DNA of 64,000 nt from Apostichopus japonicus (lineage: Eukaryota; Echinodermata; Holothuroidea; Aspidochirotida; Stichopodidae), in NCBI RefSeq assembly GCF_037975245.1, contig NC_092574.1, forward strand, positions 27,636,713 to 27,700,712, read 5' to 3'. Positions 39,101-54,100 of the stretch are shown here, one piece after another (within the stretch, counting starts at the first letter, position 1; the number at the start of each line of letters is the position of its first letter). A program made the position numbers and the translations under genes. The notes beneath the pieces are model-generated. The model was not told where the DNA came from. It worked only from the letters and a program-made list of their open reading frames with translations, and did no database searches.

Positions 39101-42100
39101 TATGCCCAGTGAGGACACTATTAGGGGGTATAACCCTGGCTTAGAGGTTTGTGACCAGCACTTACTGATTCTAAGCCAGAACAACACTATAAGTCACTAA
39201 TGACTCACACTGCTTTAGTGGCCTCATGTTACAAGAACTAGTTTAGGACACTATTAGGGGGTCTTACCCTAGCTTAGAGGTTCATGACCAGCACTTACTG
39301 ATTCTAAGCCAGAACAACACTATAAGTCACTAATGACTCACACTGCCTTAGTGGCCTCATGTTACAAGAACTAGTTGTTATTTAGTTTAGAGTGTCTGGT
39401 CACTATGTGATGCTACAATGGCTATCATATCCGTCTCTCCAATTCTGATTTAAATGTTTTTTCTGATTTAAACTTTCCTGTGATGATAATTCTGTTGAGA
39501 ATCCTATGCTTATGAGGTCAAATCTCCTTTGAGGTCACCAGAGGTCAATCTCTGAAAAACCTTTTACATGATATCTAATGATGGAAATTGTGGATACCTC
39601 TAATACTTGGTGTATGGATTGATAACATTTGAGACCCCTATTGTTTTGGTGGAGGTGTGTATAGCTACGTACAGTAGACTGACCTGTGTTTATCAAGCCA
39701 TCATGTTATTGTATCAAAATGGTGGTTCGGGCCATTTCTATTGTAACAGCTAGTTCTTGTTATACTAACAACCAGAAGTCTGGTGCACTGAAGTCATCGA
39801 AATCTCAATGCATTTTGCATTCTGGTTTCTTGTGTAACCAAACTCAAGTTTGCTAGGGTACAGTGTATAAACTTCTTGGCTGCTTTCGTTATTCCGCAAG
39901 GCTCAAGGTCATTTAAGGTCACAAATGGCAAAGACATGAGTACCTTGTGAGCAAACTAACTGAACATCAGTAGCACTGGCTAATGGCACTGTTGAGTGGT
40001 AGGTGCCTATTAATGATTACACTTTGAGCTGTTGTGATAGAGGGCAAAGGTCATTTGAGGTCAACAGGAGACAAAATCTGATAAGGCAGTAAGCTTTGCT
40101 GAATCTCACATTTAGTGTGTAAGTGCCCCTCAGTAAGTTCTCGTTTGCTTTCGTTATTGGGAAAGGTCAAAGGTCATTTGAGGCCAAAAGACGTCAAAGT
40201 CTGAAATCTTTGGTCACATGATAACTCAGAATATACCTTAGTGAGTGATAGAACTGTAATATTTTTTTGAAGAGGTCCAAGGGCAATGTAGGTCAAATCT
40301 CAAATGGTGTCAAAATTGGTCTTACGCTCTGTGATATATATTTTCCCTGATTTTGGTTATGACATCAAATTGTCAAAATATTTCACAGTGAATAAGCAAT
40401 GATATAACTTTCATTGATTCAGAACAATTGTAAAAGGGCTTGGTGACAGTGCTAACTTGTAAGCTCACTTAGGGAAATGAAATAAATGTCCACAAAAAAA
40501 AGACAGATTTAAAAATTACAGACAATGGTTCTTCTTTTTTTCTTCTTGAGTGAGAACATTGCCAGTCCAGTAACATCTGGTTTGTTGGTAATGACCAGAA
40601 TTACATGTTTGGTTGTTCAAGCATAATGTGGCCATCTTGATTGGATATATCTATCCTACCAGGAACTTTAACATTTGTCACTATGCAACGTGCAGTAGAT
40701 TACTATTTTCTGAATCTGTAAACTAAGAAAATTTGTGTTTATTGATGGGTTCTTCTTGCTGCTGTAGCTTCTCTATGTTAACCTACAATCATAACTGGCT
40801 TCATCTACCCACAGGAAATATCAATCAGCACATTTGGGCTGGCAATAGCTCCATTAATTTAACCCAATCTTAGTCCTTTCAGATAAGTATCTTACTTCTG
40901 CCCCCCTCTTCAATATGAACAAAAGGGTTAGCTGTCAACAGAATTGATCATGAGGAACAGTGAGATGTGGTTTTTCAATCTGAAGTCTGTATTTTGATGA
41001 TATTGTGATGATATGTTTATAAAGGAGCCCTGAATATGTTGTTTATCCCAAAGGGAAGATGCATAGATGCAAAGGTTATGTCATTTGGATCTAATGGTCT
41101 TTGTCATTCAACAGGATATTAAATTGATTAAGAAATTAAAGTTAGGTCTGGATGTTGATATATAGTATGTTCAACCATTTATAGTGGCATACTTAACTAA
41201 ACTGTAGCATTTTCTCTCTGATGGTCTTACAGACACAGAACAAGAATTTGATTCCTTACCAGATGCAATGGTAGTGACATGTATGAGTGTGTGAAGCCCC
41301 TCTCTTAAAGAAATAAATGGTGGTACAGTATTCTTACTAGGATTTAAAAACTTGAGACCGCGGGACGCAACGTCTTTAAAATGTTTGTTTCTGCTCATTG
41401 GTTATGACATGTATGTGTGTGTGAGGCCCCTCTCTTAAAGAAATACATGGTGGTGCAGTATTCTTACTAGGATTTGAAAAGTTGAGACCGCGGGACGCAA
41501 CGTCTTTAAAATGTTTGTTTCTGCTCAATGGTTATGACATGTATGTGTGTGTGATGCCCCTCTCTTAAAGAAATACATGGTGGTACAGTATTCTTGCTAG
41601 GATTTAAAAAGTTGCGACCACAGGATGCAATGTTCCTGAAGCCCTCCGTGAAAACATGCACTTTAAAATACCTGTACAGGAACACAATACTCAGCTATAA
41701 GACCGACAACACACTGGCTTGTATACTACGGAAGCTTATAGTGATAGGTCTATAATATGCACTCAAAATAATTAAATGATGAATCTCGTAAGGAACATAC
41801 AACAAAATGACTCAAATTCGGAAGCTGGAAATTTTGCTGTAATTAGCTAGTTAAAGTAGCAGCATGCTGGCCTAGACATCATGCAATGCATACTACTGTA
41901 TGGTATACAACTCCCTTACATAGTGTATTTTAAAATGTTTTAGGCTATGAATATGCTGTGATGTCAGAAATCAATGTGAAGTAAAACAATGCTTAGAGAG
42001 GAAATGCAAAAATACTGCACTTTTAACTGATTTTATTGAGCCCCTTAAATTTTGTAGAAGATATTACTTGTGGATCTCGACGACACAGTACATGCCCTTA

Positions 42101-45100
42101 AAAGGCCTAGTACAACATTTATGAACCACTGTCGTAAGTTACCATTGACAGTTACAAAGCAATGTTTATTGTTATGCAATGTTCATTGTTATGCAATGTT
42201 CATTCTTCAATGTCCAATGGTTATTGAAAGTTGAACAAAGGTTTCCTTTTCCCCAACCGCTATAGACAAGACGACCCAACCCCGGTCAGATCTGACCCCT
42301 TTCCCATTACAGTATGTAAATAACTTTTACGCAATGTGGATTAAGAAACTCAAGCTTCAATGGCTACTTTTGAAAATGTATAAATGTTGCACAAAGCTGA
42401 AGCATGTGGTCCGCGGGACCGCAAAAAAGGTTGCAGTGAAGATAGATATTACTGTTTGCATTTTACTTTAGCAACTCTCAATGCAGAGAGAACAAACATA
42501 CTGTGAGATGAAAAGTCCTTTTCAGTATCAGAGATGTTAGCTTCCCACAAACTTGAGTGTAGGTTTTTTTGGAGGTCAACATCAAAAAAGTTTGCAAACA
42601 TAATAGCTTCATCTTCTACTTGCATGTAATGGTAAGGATAAATCTACTTGCATGATATGGCAGCTGCAATGAATAGTTATTTCATGTAGTAACAAGAAAA
42701 ATACATCAGTCTTGTGTGTAATGGCAATTAGGCTATTGTATAGTTCACTTGCATGTAATGGTAAGGATAAATCTACTTGCATGATATGGCAGCTGCAATG
42801 AATAGTTATTTCATGTAGTAACAAGAAAAATACATCAGTCTTGTGTGTAATGGCAATTAGGGCTATCGTATAGTTCACTTGCATGTAATGGTAAGGATAA
42901 ATCTACTTGCATGATATGGCAGCTGCAATGGATAGTTATTTCATGTAGTAACAAGAAAAATACATCAGTCTTGTGTGTAATGGCAGTTAGGCTATTATTC
43001 ACTTGCATGAAATGGTAACGGTAATATGTACTAGTGCACTTGAATATGAAGGCAAGGGCAATACATATCAGTCCACTTACATATAATCTCAAAGCTAATG
43101 AATGGCATATGGCAAGAATTATATGTAGTCTACTTACATGTTATGTGAAGGCTAAAGCACACTCACTTTGTATGCAGTAATAGTGATACTATGTTCTAGT
43201 CTGCTTGAATGTAATGACAAGGCCAATGCATAGTATTTATTATATGAAATGGTTAGTCTAATGAATGGTCTTCTTGACTGTGATCACAAGGCCAATATAT
43301 AGCATATATTATGTGAAATGATATTAAAGTCTAATGTAAGGTCTACTGGAACGTAATGACAAGGCCAATGCATAGTATATGTTATATGAAATGGTTAGTC
43401 TAATGAATGGTCTTCTTGACTGTGATCACAAGGCCAATGCATAGTATGTGTTTTGTGAAATAGTAGGTCTAATGTATGGTCTACTGTAATGTAATGACAA
43501 GGCCAATGCATAGTATATGTTATATGAAATGGTTAGTCTAATGAATGGTCTTCTTGACTGTGATCACAAGGCCAATGCATAGTATGTGTTTTGTGAAATA
43601 GTAAGTCTAATGTATGGTCTACTGTAATGTAATGACAAGGCCAATGCATAGTATATGTTATGAGAAATGATATTAAAGTCTAATGAATGCAGGTCTACTT
43701 GAATGTGATGACAAGACCAATGCATAGTATATGCTATGTGAAATAGTAAGTCTAATGTATGGTCTACTGGAATGTAATCACAAGGCCAATGCATCATATA
43801 TTTTATGTGAAGTGGTTAGTCTAATGTACAGTCTACTGGAATGATATGACAAGGCCAATGCATAGTATGTATGTTTTTGTCTTGTTACTGAACACAATAG
43901 ATAGGTAACAAATGTTGTGGTGATGGCATGCACAGTATGTGCATCTGTATGCATGTATATATGTAACACTTTGGCTTCTAAACAATAACCATAAGGAAGG
44001 ATGTTGAATTCACACTTGATACGTGGATCCATTGTACCATGTACAAGAACAGAGTTGTTCTGTGGAGGTCCAGTGTCTTTTAAGACACCAGACATAATCA
44101 TCTGTTACTAGCATCAGACCTACTGTGAGACTGCCAATAGCAACACTCTGTTCTGGTTAAACCTTAAAACTTTGATATGTACCAATCGGACATAATCATT
44201 GGTTGTTAAATGGTGAGAGCTACTGCATGACTTTCAACAGCAGCTTTCATATTTTGTTAAACTTTCAAACTTTGATATGCACCAATCAGACATAATCATT
44301 GGTTGTTATGGTAAGAGCTGCTGCATGACTTTCAACAGCAGCTTTCATTTTAGGTTAAAACTTTGATATGCACCAATCAGACATAATCATCCGTTGCTAG
44401 CATCAGACCTACTGTGTGACTGCCAATAGCAGCACTCATGTTCTGGTTAGCTTTCAAATATTTATATGTACTATTATTAGACATTGGTTGCTAGGATCAG
44501 ACATACTGAATGTGTCTGCAAAAAATTGAAAACATTTGGTAATATATGTCTTTTCTTCATTGTCTCAGAGCATCCATGATGAAATCAAGCTCACACCCTC
44601 TTCAATGTCACTCAAGTATTACAGTCACCGTAGCAACAGAGTAGGTGCTTACATCAACCTCACCTTGGATGAGCATGAAGGTCTTCATCGAATTCAGCTC
44701 ATACACATCAAACTTGACATAGCTGGTGTTCGTTGGTCAAAAATCACTGAACCAGAGCCACATCTCTCGATTGGTTTTACATGGAATAAGACAAATGCGT
44801 ATGGGAGGCTGGTCCATGGCAAAGTTAGAGCCAAAGGTAAGTTGAAGATCCGAACCTTATAAGCAGAGCTGGCAACAAGTATGGCTTTTACGTATTTCCT
44901 ACAGGAAGTCATGATCAATAGGGCTGTACGAGTTTCCCCAAAGTATAAGTGATTTCAAAAAGCATATTTAATGATAAATATATGCCTGAAAAAGAAACAA
45001 TACAATAACAGAACAATCATAAACAAACCTTATTTAGCCTTTGGAAGTCCCCCGACGATCATGCAAATGGTTTATCATTGGTCAAGTTACAAGGTTGTTT

Positions 45101-48100
45101 AGATTGGCAGTCCGTTGTGAAATGGAAATTAACTTTGAAATGGTTGGCTCTTTGCACCTGTCAGACAAAACATATAGGAATTTTTCATATGCGTGGCGGT
45201 AGGTGTTTACAAAATTCACACAGCTTTTGCACTATTTGAAAAAAAACTGAGGAAAAGATAGAAAAAATTAATAGTGCCATTTAAAACTGGGAATAGTGTT
45301 TGAACTTGAGGAATTTGTAATATAATAGGACATATGGTAAGTTATAACAATTGGACAATAATTACTAATTGATTCCTTTTCCAATGAAAAACACTGTTGA
45401 CCATCAATCTTAGGACATACATATAACTTATTGTGTTGCTAATGAAATTTCATTAGCATGTTAAGCCTATTAGGTCCATACTCGTAGTCTATGGAGATTA
45501 CAAAGTATCATTGTTAGTGGCCAATGAATTTTTACTTTTTTGGTTTCAGTAACCTTTGCAATCGTGATGGGGTGTGTGTGTGAGTATGTGTGTGTATGTG
45601 ACAACTAGCTTTAAACACAATATCTCAAGAAGAACAAGTTGATTCATTGTCTTTCTTGGTAGGTAGATGCCCCCTGGATGTGTAGATCTGCCCTATTGTT
45701 TTTGGTTCCGATCTCCTGCATATTGATGAGTGGGTGGGTGCCTGGGACTTAACATAAAATTCTTATAATGTCAATATCTCTTCAACTGTATGTCTGATTT
45801 AGTTCATTCTTTTACCTAATTAGTATTCATGAGTGGGTGGGGCTTAGTGAGAAATCGTTGAAAACAGCTTGTAAACACGATATGTCAACAACCACAAGTT
45901 GAGTCAATGTCATACTAGGTAGGTACATGCACCATGATGTGTAGATGTGCCCTGTTGAGTTTTTTCCATCTCTTGAATATAATGAGTGGGTTGGGCTTAA
46001 AAGAAATTGTTAAAATGGTCAATATCTCTTCACATATGTCCGATTTAGTTTATACTTGGTATGGTGATGTATACTTGATATGGTGTTGTCAGTTAATAGT
46101 ATATGTCCATGTTCTTAAAAACAACAATAAGGCTTACATTTTTTGTGACCATCTGGGCCCCAAAATATTCTGGGTGCATTGTGCGTCGGTCTGTATATGT
46201 CATGTTTACAACTTTGATTGTGCAACAAGTTTCTTGGATTCTTGTCAAGAATATTTTCATGGGCAAAACAAGTGTTAGAGGTATGTGCAGTTTTGATTAT
46301 GTTGTGTTCACTTGTAGAATACAGCGGTCAGACTGGTGAAATGAACTTTAAACACGCGACAAAGACTGCTATGTACGTAATGTAAGTGGCCTGACTGGTT
46401 ATCGGTTAATATTTTTCAGAACTTGCGTCTGGTTTCTTTGACCAGGGATTGGCATATTGACCACCATCTATTAATCACAATGTAAACTTAAACTAAAGAA
46501 AGGTATTTCTTTAGAACAGATTAATAAGTCATTGCCAGTAACTGAACAAGAAGTGGCTTTGTTGTGAAAAAAAAAATGTTCAATATTGGTTTGCTGTTAT
46601 TGGCAATGAGGCTAACTTATCATATTCAGATATGCCTTGGATATTGCAAATATTTTCGATATCCCAAATGATTATCGTTCCAGCCCTAGTTTTAAGGTTT
46701 GAAAATATTTGAACAATTTTCCAAAGGTTGGCAGCTCTGTGTAAGTTATGAATAATCATTTTCCTGCAAATTTTGGAATCATGTAATGTGACAGCCAAAC
46801 TGTTGTAAGGTCAGTTGTGTGCCACACTGATGTGTGTAATCTACTCCCTACACATGGTTTGATTTAATTATTGAAAGATTACATCTCATGCTACAATATG
46901 TTGCTGTTGTGAATATTTTGTCAGCTGTGGGATAATGTTGAGCTCACTTCTTACATCCTTTTTCATTTTTGCAACCTTTCCATTTCTGATCTTTGTCCAA
47001 GTTTCTGATGTTTGTTTAATCTCAACAGTGTCAGTTGGTTATGAATATTATATTTGTAATGAGGTGGCCTGGTCAGTCCAAGCAGTCATGTTGGATGGTA
47101 TAACATGGAGCTCCACTAGTATGGGAGGATGGTTCTTTCCCATACATCACACCTATGATCCAACCACAGGTGAGTCTATCACAAGTCATGAAAGTTTCAA
47201 GTTAGTTTTCATCCTCCCAATTCCTTTAATTTTTCCTTTAGATTGATTATGTTGTATTTGACCACCCTGGAAAAAAAAAGCACCTGATAGATTTCATACA
47301 CGAGTTTCAAAGTAAAAAAATGTGAAAACTTTTACCATCTCAGTACAATATATATATGCCATATCGTTTGTAAGTGTTAGTGTGCATCACTAAGTTAGCT
47401 CCATGCTAAGTGTCGTTGGTTCTGCTAAAGAGAAATAAGTCATGCTGGGCCTATTGTACTCTTTTGTAATATGAACTTTATTCCTGCACCTATGGGGTAA
47501 ATCATGGCTGAAGATAAACAATTGAATATGCACATTAGAATAACGGGCAATTGTGGCTAATGAGTTTAGGCATATATCAACATTAGGGAGACTTAACCTT
47601 TAGAGGGCCTCTGCATAGACTATACTGCCTATAATATGTGTTTGTGTTGAAGTGCGCTGAACATATATTTGCCTGCGGATGGTGGAAAACCCTGGGAGCG
47701 AGAAAGTCTTTGCAGGTGCTACAAAGCCTGCCACGTATTTCGTCGGTTTGATGACTGGAAAACAAAAAGAAACTTAAATTTTGGTTTTCAGAAGTGTTTT
47801 TGCAACCTCCTACGACACAATTCGTTGGCATTTTTATTTTAACAGTATGACAGAGTGTCGTATTGGCGTAGTGTTAGTGCTAAAGTGAATAGCTTGATCA
47901 AAAGTTTTCCTCTACCGACTCCGCATATAAATTTACGTCACAGGGTGACCTGCAGTCACGTGAGCCCTTAGGAATCTTATCGCAAACTCCTTGTCCAAAA
48001 GTGCTAGTCTTGATCAAGTTTTTCGGAGTCCCAAAAGAAAATAATGCAATGTGCCATACATCAATGGAAAGGTACAAGTGTAAATATTCAATGTAACATA

Positions 48101-51100
48101 AATTTAAATGGATTAGAGGATGTGGAAATACCACCAGCTATGCCTTTTAAACTGTTGGGAAAATAAGTGACGTTCTGAGACTTTTAAATATCTGTTACAA
48201 CACTATAACAACAATATGCATTGGCATGTCAATTGGAGATTCTACTTTGCCTCGATAAGTAGCTATTTATATTTTACAATTTATTTTGAAGGTATTCTGG
48301 TGATGGGAGATGGAACCAGTATAGACTATAATGCTAGACCTGCCACAATTCATACCATCATGGGTAATGGAAGACCTCGAACAGCATCTTGTCCTCAGTG
48401 TGATGGAAAGGCTCGCAACACAAGGCTACTGGCCCCTACAGCAGTTGTTACTGGCCATGACGGTAGCCTATTTGTGGGAGACGCTGAACTCATTTTGAAA
48501 ATCGGACCCGACGGCAATTCAAGTGTTGTGATTCATTTAAGGTGAGATTCTAAAGGACTTTTGCAATATTTTGACAACAGATGTTATTCATAAATAGTGA
48601 TGGGAATGGTCCAAAAATTGCTTGCGGGTTTCCTTTTCGGTCGGTTTCCTCAGGGATCGAAAAATCCTATGCGCCTGGTCTCCTGTGGCTCATTACTGTA
48701 TTCAGGTTACCTAACTCCATGGCCAAAAAGTCTGTCAGGCTACCAAATTGAAATTTGCCAATTTATTTGCCGCACGTTTAAGTAACTTTCACTAGTCTCG
48801 TGCTGTTTTGTATAAGTGGACGCAGCACAATCTGAACATACCCCGCTAACACCTGCATTGCATTTGGAAATATTCTTGGCAGGAATCAAACAAACTGTTT
48901 ACACAATTACAGTCAAGTTGTAAACACATATCCAGACCATCAACAATAGATCATGGTCACTGACAATATAAGAAGTACCTTGTGAAAGTTTGATAAAAAT
49001 TGTGTAGCCTATCACTAGCATTCACAGTGCTTTTGGGGATTCGGTGAGAGTAAAATTTACAACGTGGCAACCCCCTTCTAACAAACTCCAAAAATAACGT
49101 ATCTATTAAAAAGCTAATATGGATGCAGTATTTGGTTATGATGCTGAAGGCTCAGTTACCTTTACAACCGTGCCGGAATGTGTATTTGTGTGACAGCCAG
49201 CTTGTAAACATGTTCTCAACAGCCACAAGTTGAATTAATGTCACACTCGATAGGTATATGCCCCATGATGTGTAGATGAGCACTATTGTTTGCAGTTCCC
49301 ATCTTGTGAATACTAATGAGAGGGTGTGCCTTAACATAAATTCTTAAAATGTCAATATCTCTTCAACCATATGTATGATTGGTTCAAAGTTGGGATGGTG
49401 ATGTGAGTTGATGATAGGTACGTGGTTATATAATCAATAAACTCATGTTCAGTATTATTCTTTAATGGGCAGCTAGAGTGTTATAACAGTTAAAAGCTTG
49501 TTCACACGATATATCAAGACCAACAAGCTGAATCAATGTCATACTGGGAGTGTAGATGCCCCATGATGTGTAGACGAACATACTTGTTTGTGGTTTCCAT
49601 CTCGTGTATATTAATGAGTGGGCGGGCTTTAACTCAAATTCTTAAAATATCAATATCTCTTTGCAACAATACCTTTGACTTCATTAATATGCAGCATGTG
49701 TTGGGGGCTTAAAGGTAAATTGTAGAAAATAGCTTGTAAACAAAATATCTCATGAACGACAAGTTGAATCAATGTCATACTTGGTAGATAGATGCCTGTG
49801 ATTGAAATTGGTAGAGGTCAACATATATCAGTCTGAAAACCATTTAAACATGATTACTCTAAACTTAAAGCTGCTATAAATATATCACTTCTCCACATTT
49901 GGTATGATTTTCCTGTGGTGAACATATTTTGGTCATATTCAGTATAGTTTGTGAAGAGGCTCTATAAGTCTTCAACAAAACATAAAGTCATCTAGGAATG
50001 AAATTTGCTTCAGATAGTTAATAGTTGATACTTTAAAAACACTCTTATCAGTTTTCACACTCAGAGCTTCAAGGGGTCAACAGGGTATCTCAGATGGTGC
50101 AAAAATTGGCTCAAGGGATCAACAGGTTATCTCAATTGGTCTCCAAATTGGCCATTTTCTCTGTGATTTATTCAACACTAATAAAAATGTAGAATAATTG
50201 TCACCTGTAGACAAACCGAAAAATTTGAAGTCCCTAGATGTAGCAAATGGTGTTGAATTATAGAGGTACTTCAAATACTATACTTAGAGTTTTTATTCTT
50301 TTCAGCCCTCTTCTGGATGTGCTAGTGTAAGTATTAGTCATGTTGCATGTTAATGGACAGTTGTAACAGCATGCTGTTGAGTGTAGTTCATGTGGGAATC
50401 AATAGTCCAGTACAAGACCCACTATCTGGTAGTACTGTCTATAGTTGGCTGAGATGTTTTTATATAAAATAACTTGAAACAAGAAGGCTGTCAAAGTTTG
50501 TACATTGTAAAATAATAACTTGAAACATGAAGGCTGTCAAAGTTTGTACATTGTAAAATAATAACTTGAAACATGAAGGCTGTCAAAGTTTGTACATTGT
50601 AAAATAATAACTTGAAACAAGAAGGCTGTCAAAGTTTGTACATTGTAAAATAATAACTTGAAACATGAAGGCTGTCAAAGTTTGTACATTGTAAAATAAT
50701 AACTTGAAACATGAAGGCTGTCAAAGTTTGTACATTGTAAAATAATAACTTGAAACAAGAAGGCTGTCAAAGTTTGTACATTGTAAAATAATAACTTGAA
50801 ACATGAAGGCTGTCAAAGTTTGTACATTGTAAAATAATAACTTGAAACATGAAGGCTGTCAAAGTTTGTACATTGTAAAATAATAGCTTGAAACATGAAG
50901 GCTGTCAAAGTTTGTACATTGTAAAATAATAACTTGAAACATGAAGGCTGTCAAAGTTTGTACATTGTAAAATAATAACTTGAAACATGGAGGCTGTCAA
51001 AGTTTGTACATTGTAAAATAATAACTTGAAACATGAAGGCTGTCAAAGTTTGTACATTGTAAAATAATAACTTGAAACATGAAGGCTGTCATAGTTTGTA

Positions 51101-54100
51101 CATTGTAAAATAATAACTTGAAACATGAAGGCTGTCAAAGTTTGTACATTGTAAAATAATAACTTGAAACAAGAAGGCTGTCAAAGTTTGTACATTGTAA
51201 AATAATAACTTGAAACAAGAAGGCTGTCATAGTTTGTACATTGTAAAATAATAACTTGAAACAAGAAGGCTGTCAAAGTTTGTACATTGTAAAATAATAA
51301 CTTGAAACATGAAGGCTGTCAAAGTTTGTACATTGTAAAATAATAACTTGAAACAAGACAAGGAAGTGAATTGTGGCAGACAATGTAAACGTTTACACTA
51401 AGCTTATCTCGTATCTTTCAACAAACATATCAAAGTGTGGGACACAGCCTTTAAGTTTATGTTTGGGCAGTAATTTGGACATTATGTGATGGAAAACTAG
51501 ACACAGAGACATATCCTCTGGTGAAGTACAAGACATGTAGACATCATCTGTGGTGGACTAGAGAAGAAATGATTAGTGGTTGACTTGGAGACAGAGATAT
51601 GATCTGTGGTGAACTAGGAGATATGATCTGTGGTGGACAAGGAGACATGATCTGTGGTTGACTAGGAGATATGATCTGTGGTGGACTAGGAGATATGATC
51701 TGTGGTGGACTATTAGGAGATATGATCTGTGGTGGACAAGGAGACATGATCTGTGGTGGACTATTAGGAGATATGATCTGTGGTGGACAAGGAGACATGA
51801 TCTGTGGTTGACATTGAGATATGATCTGTGGTGGACAAGGAGATATGATCTGTGGTGGACAAGGAGATATGATCTGTGGTGGACTAGTAGGAGATATGAT
51901 CTGTGGTGGACAAGGAGATATGATCTGTGGTGGACAAGTAGGAGATATGATCTGTGGTGGACTAGGAGACATGATCTGTGGTGGACTGGACGATATGATC
52001 TGTGGTGGACTATTAGGAGATATGATCTGTGGTGGACTGGAAGATATAATCTGTAGTAGACTATTAGGAGATATGATCTGTGGTGGACTGGAAGATATAA
52101 TCTGTGGTGGACTATTAGGAGACATGATCTGTGGTGGACTAGTAGACATGATCTGTGGTGGACTAGTAGGAGATATGATCTGTGGTGGACTATTAGGAGA
52201 TATGATCTGTGGTGGACTGGAAGATATAATCTGTGGTGGACTATTAGGAGACATGATCTGTGGTGGACTGGAAGATATAATCTGTGGTGGACTATTAGGA
52301 GACAGGATCTGTGGTGGACTAGGAGACATGATCTGTGGTGGACTAGGAGACATGATCTGTGGTGGACTGGACGATATGATCTGTGGTAGACTAGGAGACA
52401 TGATCTGTGGTAGACTAGTAGACATGATCTGTGGTGGACTAGGAGACATGATCTGTGGTGGACTGGACGATATGCTTTTGTGGTGGACTATTAGGAGACA
52501 TGATCTGTGGTGGACTATTAGGAGATATGATCTGTGGTGGACTAGGAGACATGATTTGTGGTGGACTGGACGATATGCTTTTGTGGTGGACTATTAGGAG
52601 ACATGATCTGCGGTGGACTAGGAGACATGATCTGTGGTGGACTACTAGGAGATATGATCTGTGGTGGACTGGAAGATTTGATCTGTGGTGGACTAGTAGA
52701 CATGATCTGTGGTGGACTAGGAGACATGATCTGTGGTGGACTAGGAGACATGATCTGTGGTGGACTGGAAGATATGCATTTGTGGTGGACTATTAGTAGA
52801 CATGATCTGTGGTGGACTATTAGGAGATATGATCTGTGGTGGACTAGGAGACATGATTTGTGGTAGACTAGGAGATATGATATGTGGTGGACTGGAAGAT
52901 ATGGTCTGTGGTGGACTAGTAGACATGATCTGTGGTGGACTAGGAGACATGATCTGTGGTGGACTGGAAGATATGCATCTGTGGTGGACTATTAGGAGAC
53001 ATGATCTGTGGTGGACAAGGAGATATGATCTGTGGTGGACCACAAGACATGATCTGTGGTGGACTAGTAGACAGACATGGTGTGTGGTGGACCACGAGAC
53101 ATGATCTGTGATGGACTGCGTATCCCCCCATTAGAGCATGTTTGATAGACTGATGTTACCTGCACTGTAGTTATTCATGTCAATATAGCACTAAATGTAT
53201 GAATTCAGTCACATGTAGGATTATGTCACAAATATTGCAAAGGTTGCATTAATCTTTATTTGATTAACCATAACCACAACTTTCTGTTTTAATACATGTT
53301 ACAAAACACAGTTCTAATTTATGGTGATCACTTTGGTTGTGTGTAGCCTAAAATACTAAAAGTTTAGCAAGTTATTACATTTTTTGAATTTTCTATTTGA
53401 TCTATTTTGTCCAGTTTGAAACATACACTATAGTGCTGATTTGAGCTACCAGGTAGTTGAGTAATTACCACACTTGATTGCCTTTATTGTTGTATGCTTG
53501 ACCCAGAGAAGATAATTTCATCTTTTTGTCAGAAGATATGTATATTTGCATGTGACTGTGTTTATGAAAGTTGGGTACAAAGTTTGATGAATAGTAGTCA
53601 CATAGGACATATTGAAGAATAGACCAATTACTTAATAGATTAGTAGACTTGAAATGTCATGTGCAGCATGAACATCATGTCTCAGGTTCTTAAAAATATT
53701 GAACTACAGTAAAGGAACTGTTTTGTGTGTGTCTCAAACAATCAAATATCATTCTGTTTTACAGTTATGTGCCTACGTATAAGTACCATCTGGCAGTCAG
53801 TACTCTTGAAAACAAACTTTACCTTGCTGAACCCCAGATGAGGCGGATTTATGAGCTTCAGATTCCTCTGAATGGCTCCAATCACACACAGGTGGATATT
53901 CTTGCTGGGACTGGAAGGCCCTGTTTGTTGGTGGATGCTGATGGTTGTGGAGACAATGGCCCAGCAAGTAATGCCAGACTGTACTCCCCTAAAGGTACTA
54001 CAGAATCAATGCCAAACAGATTTACTCTATGGGTGACTCTTGCAGCAAAGATAGAGGCAAATCAAATCATTTGTATTTCAATGTGTCCTCCTATAGACTC

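Noticed and set aside
51544-53131. A Pro-rich PPQI repeat protein (antisense) or Gly-rich protein (sense)
   Set aside because: A low-complexity tandem repeat in an intron; open on both strands, so openness is not evidence of coding.
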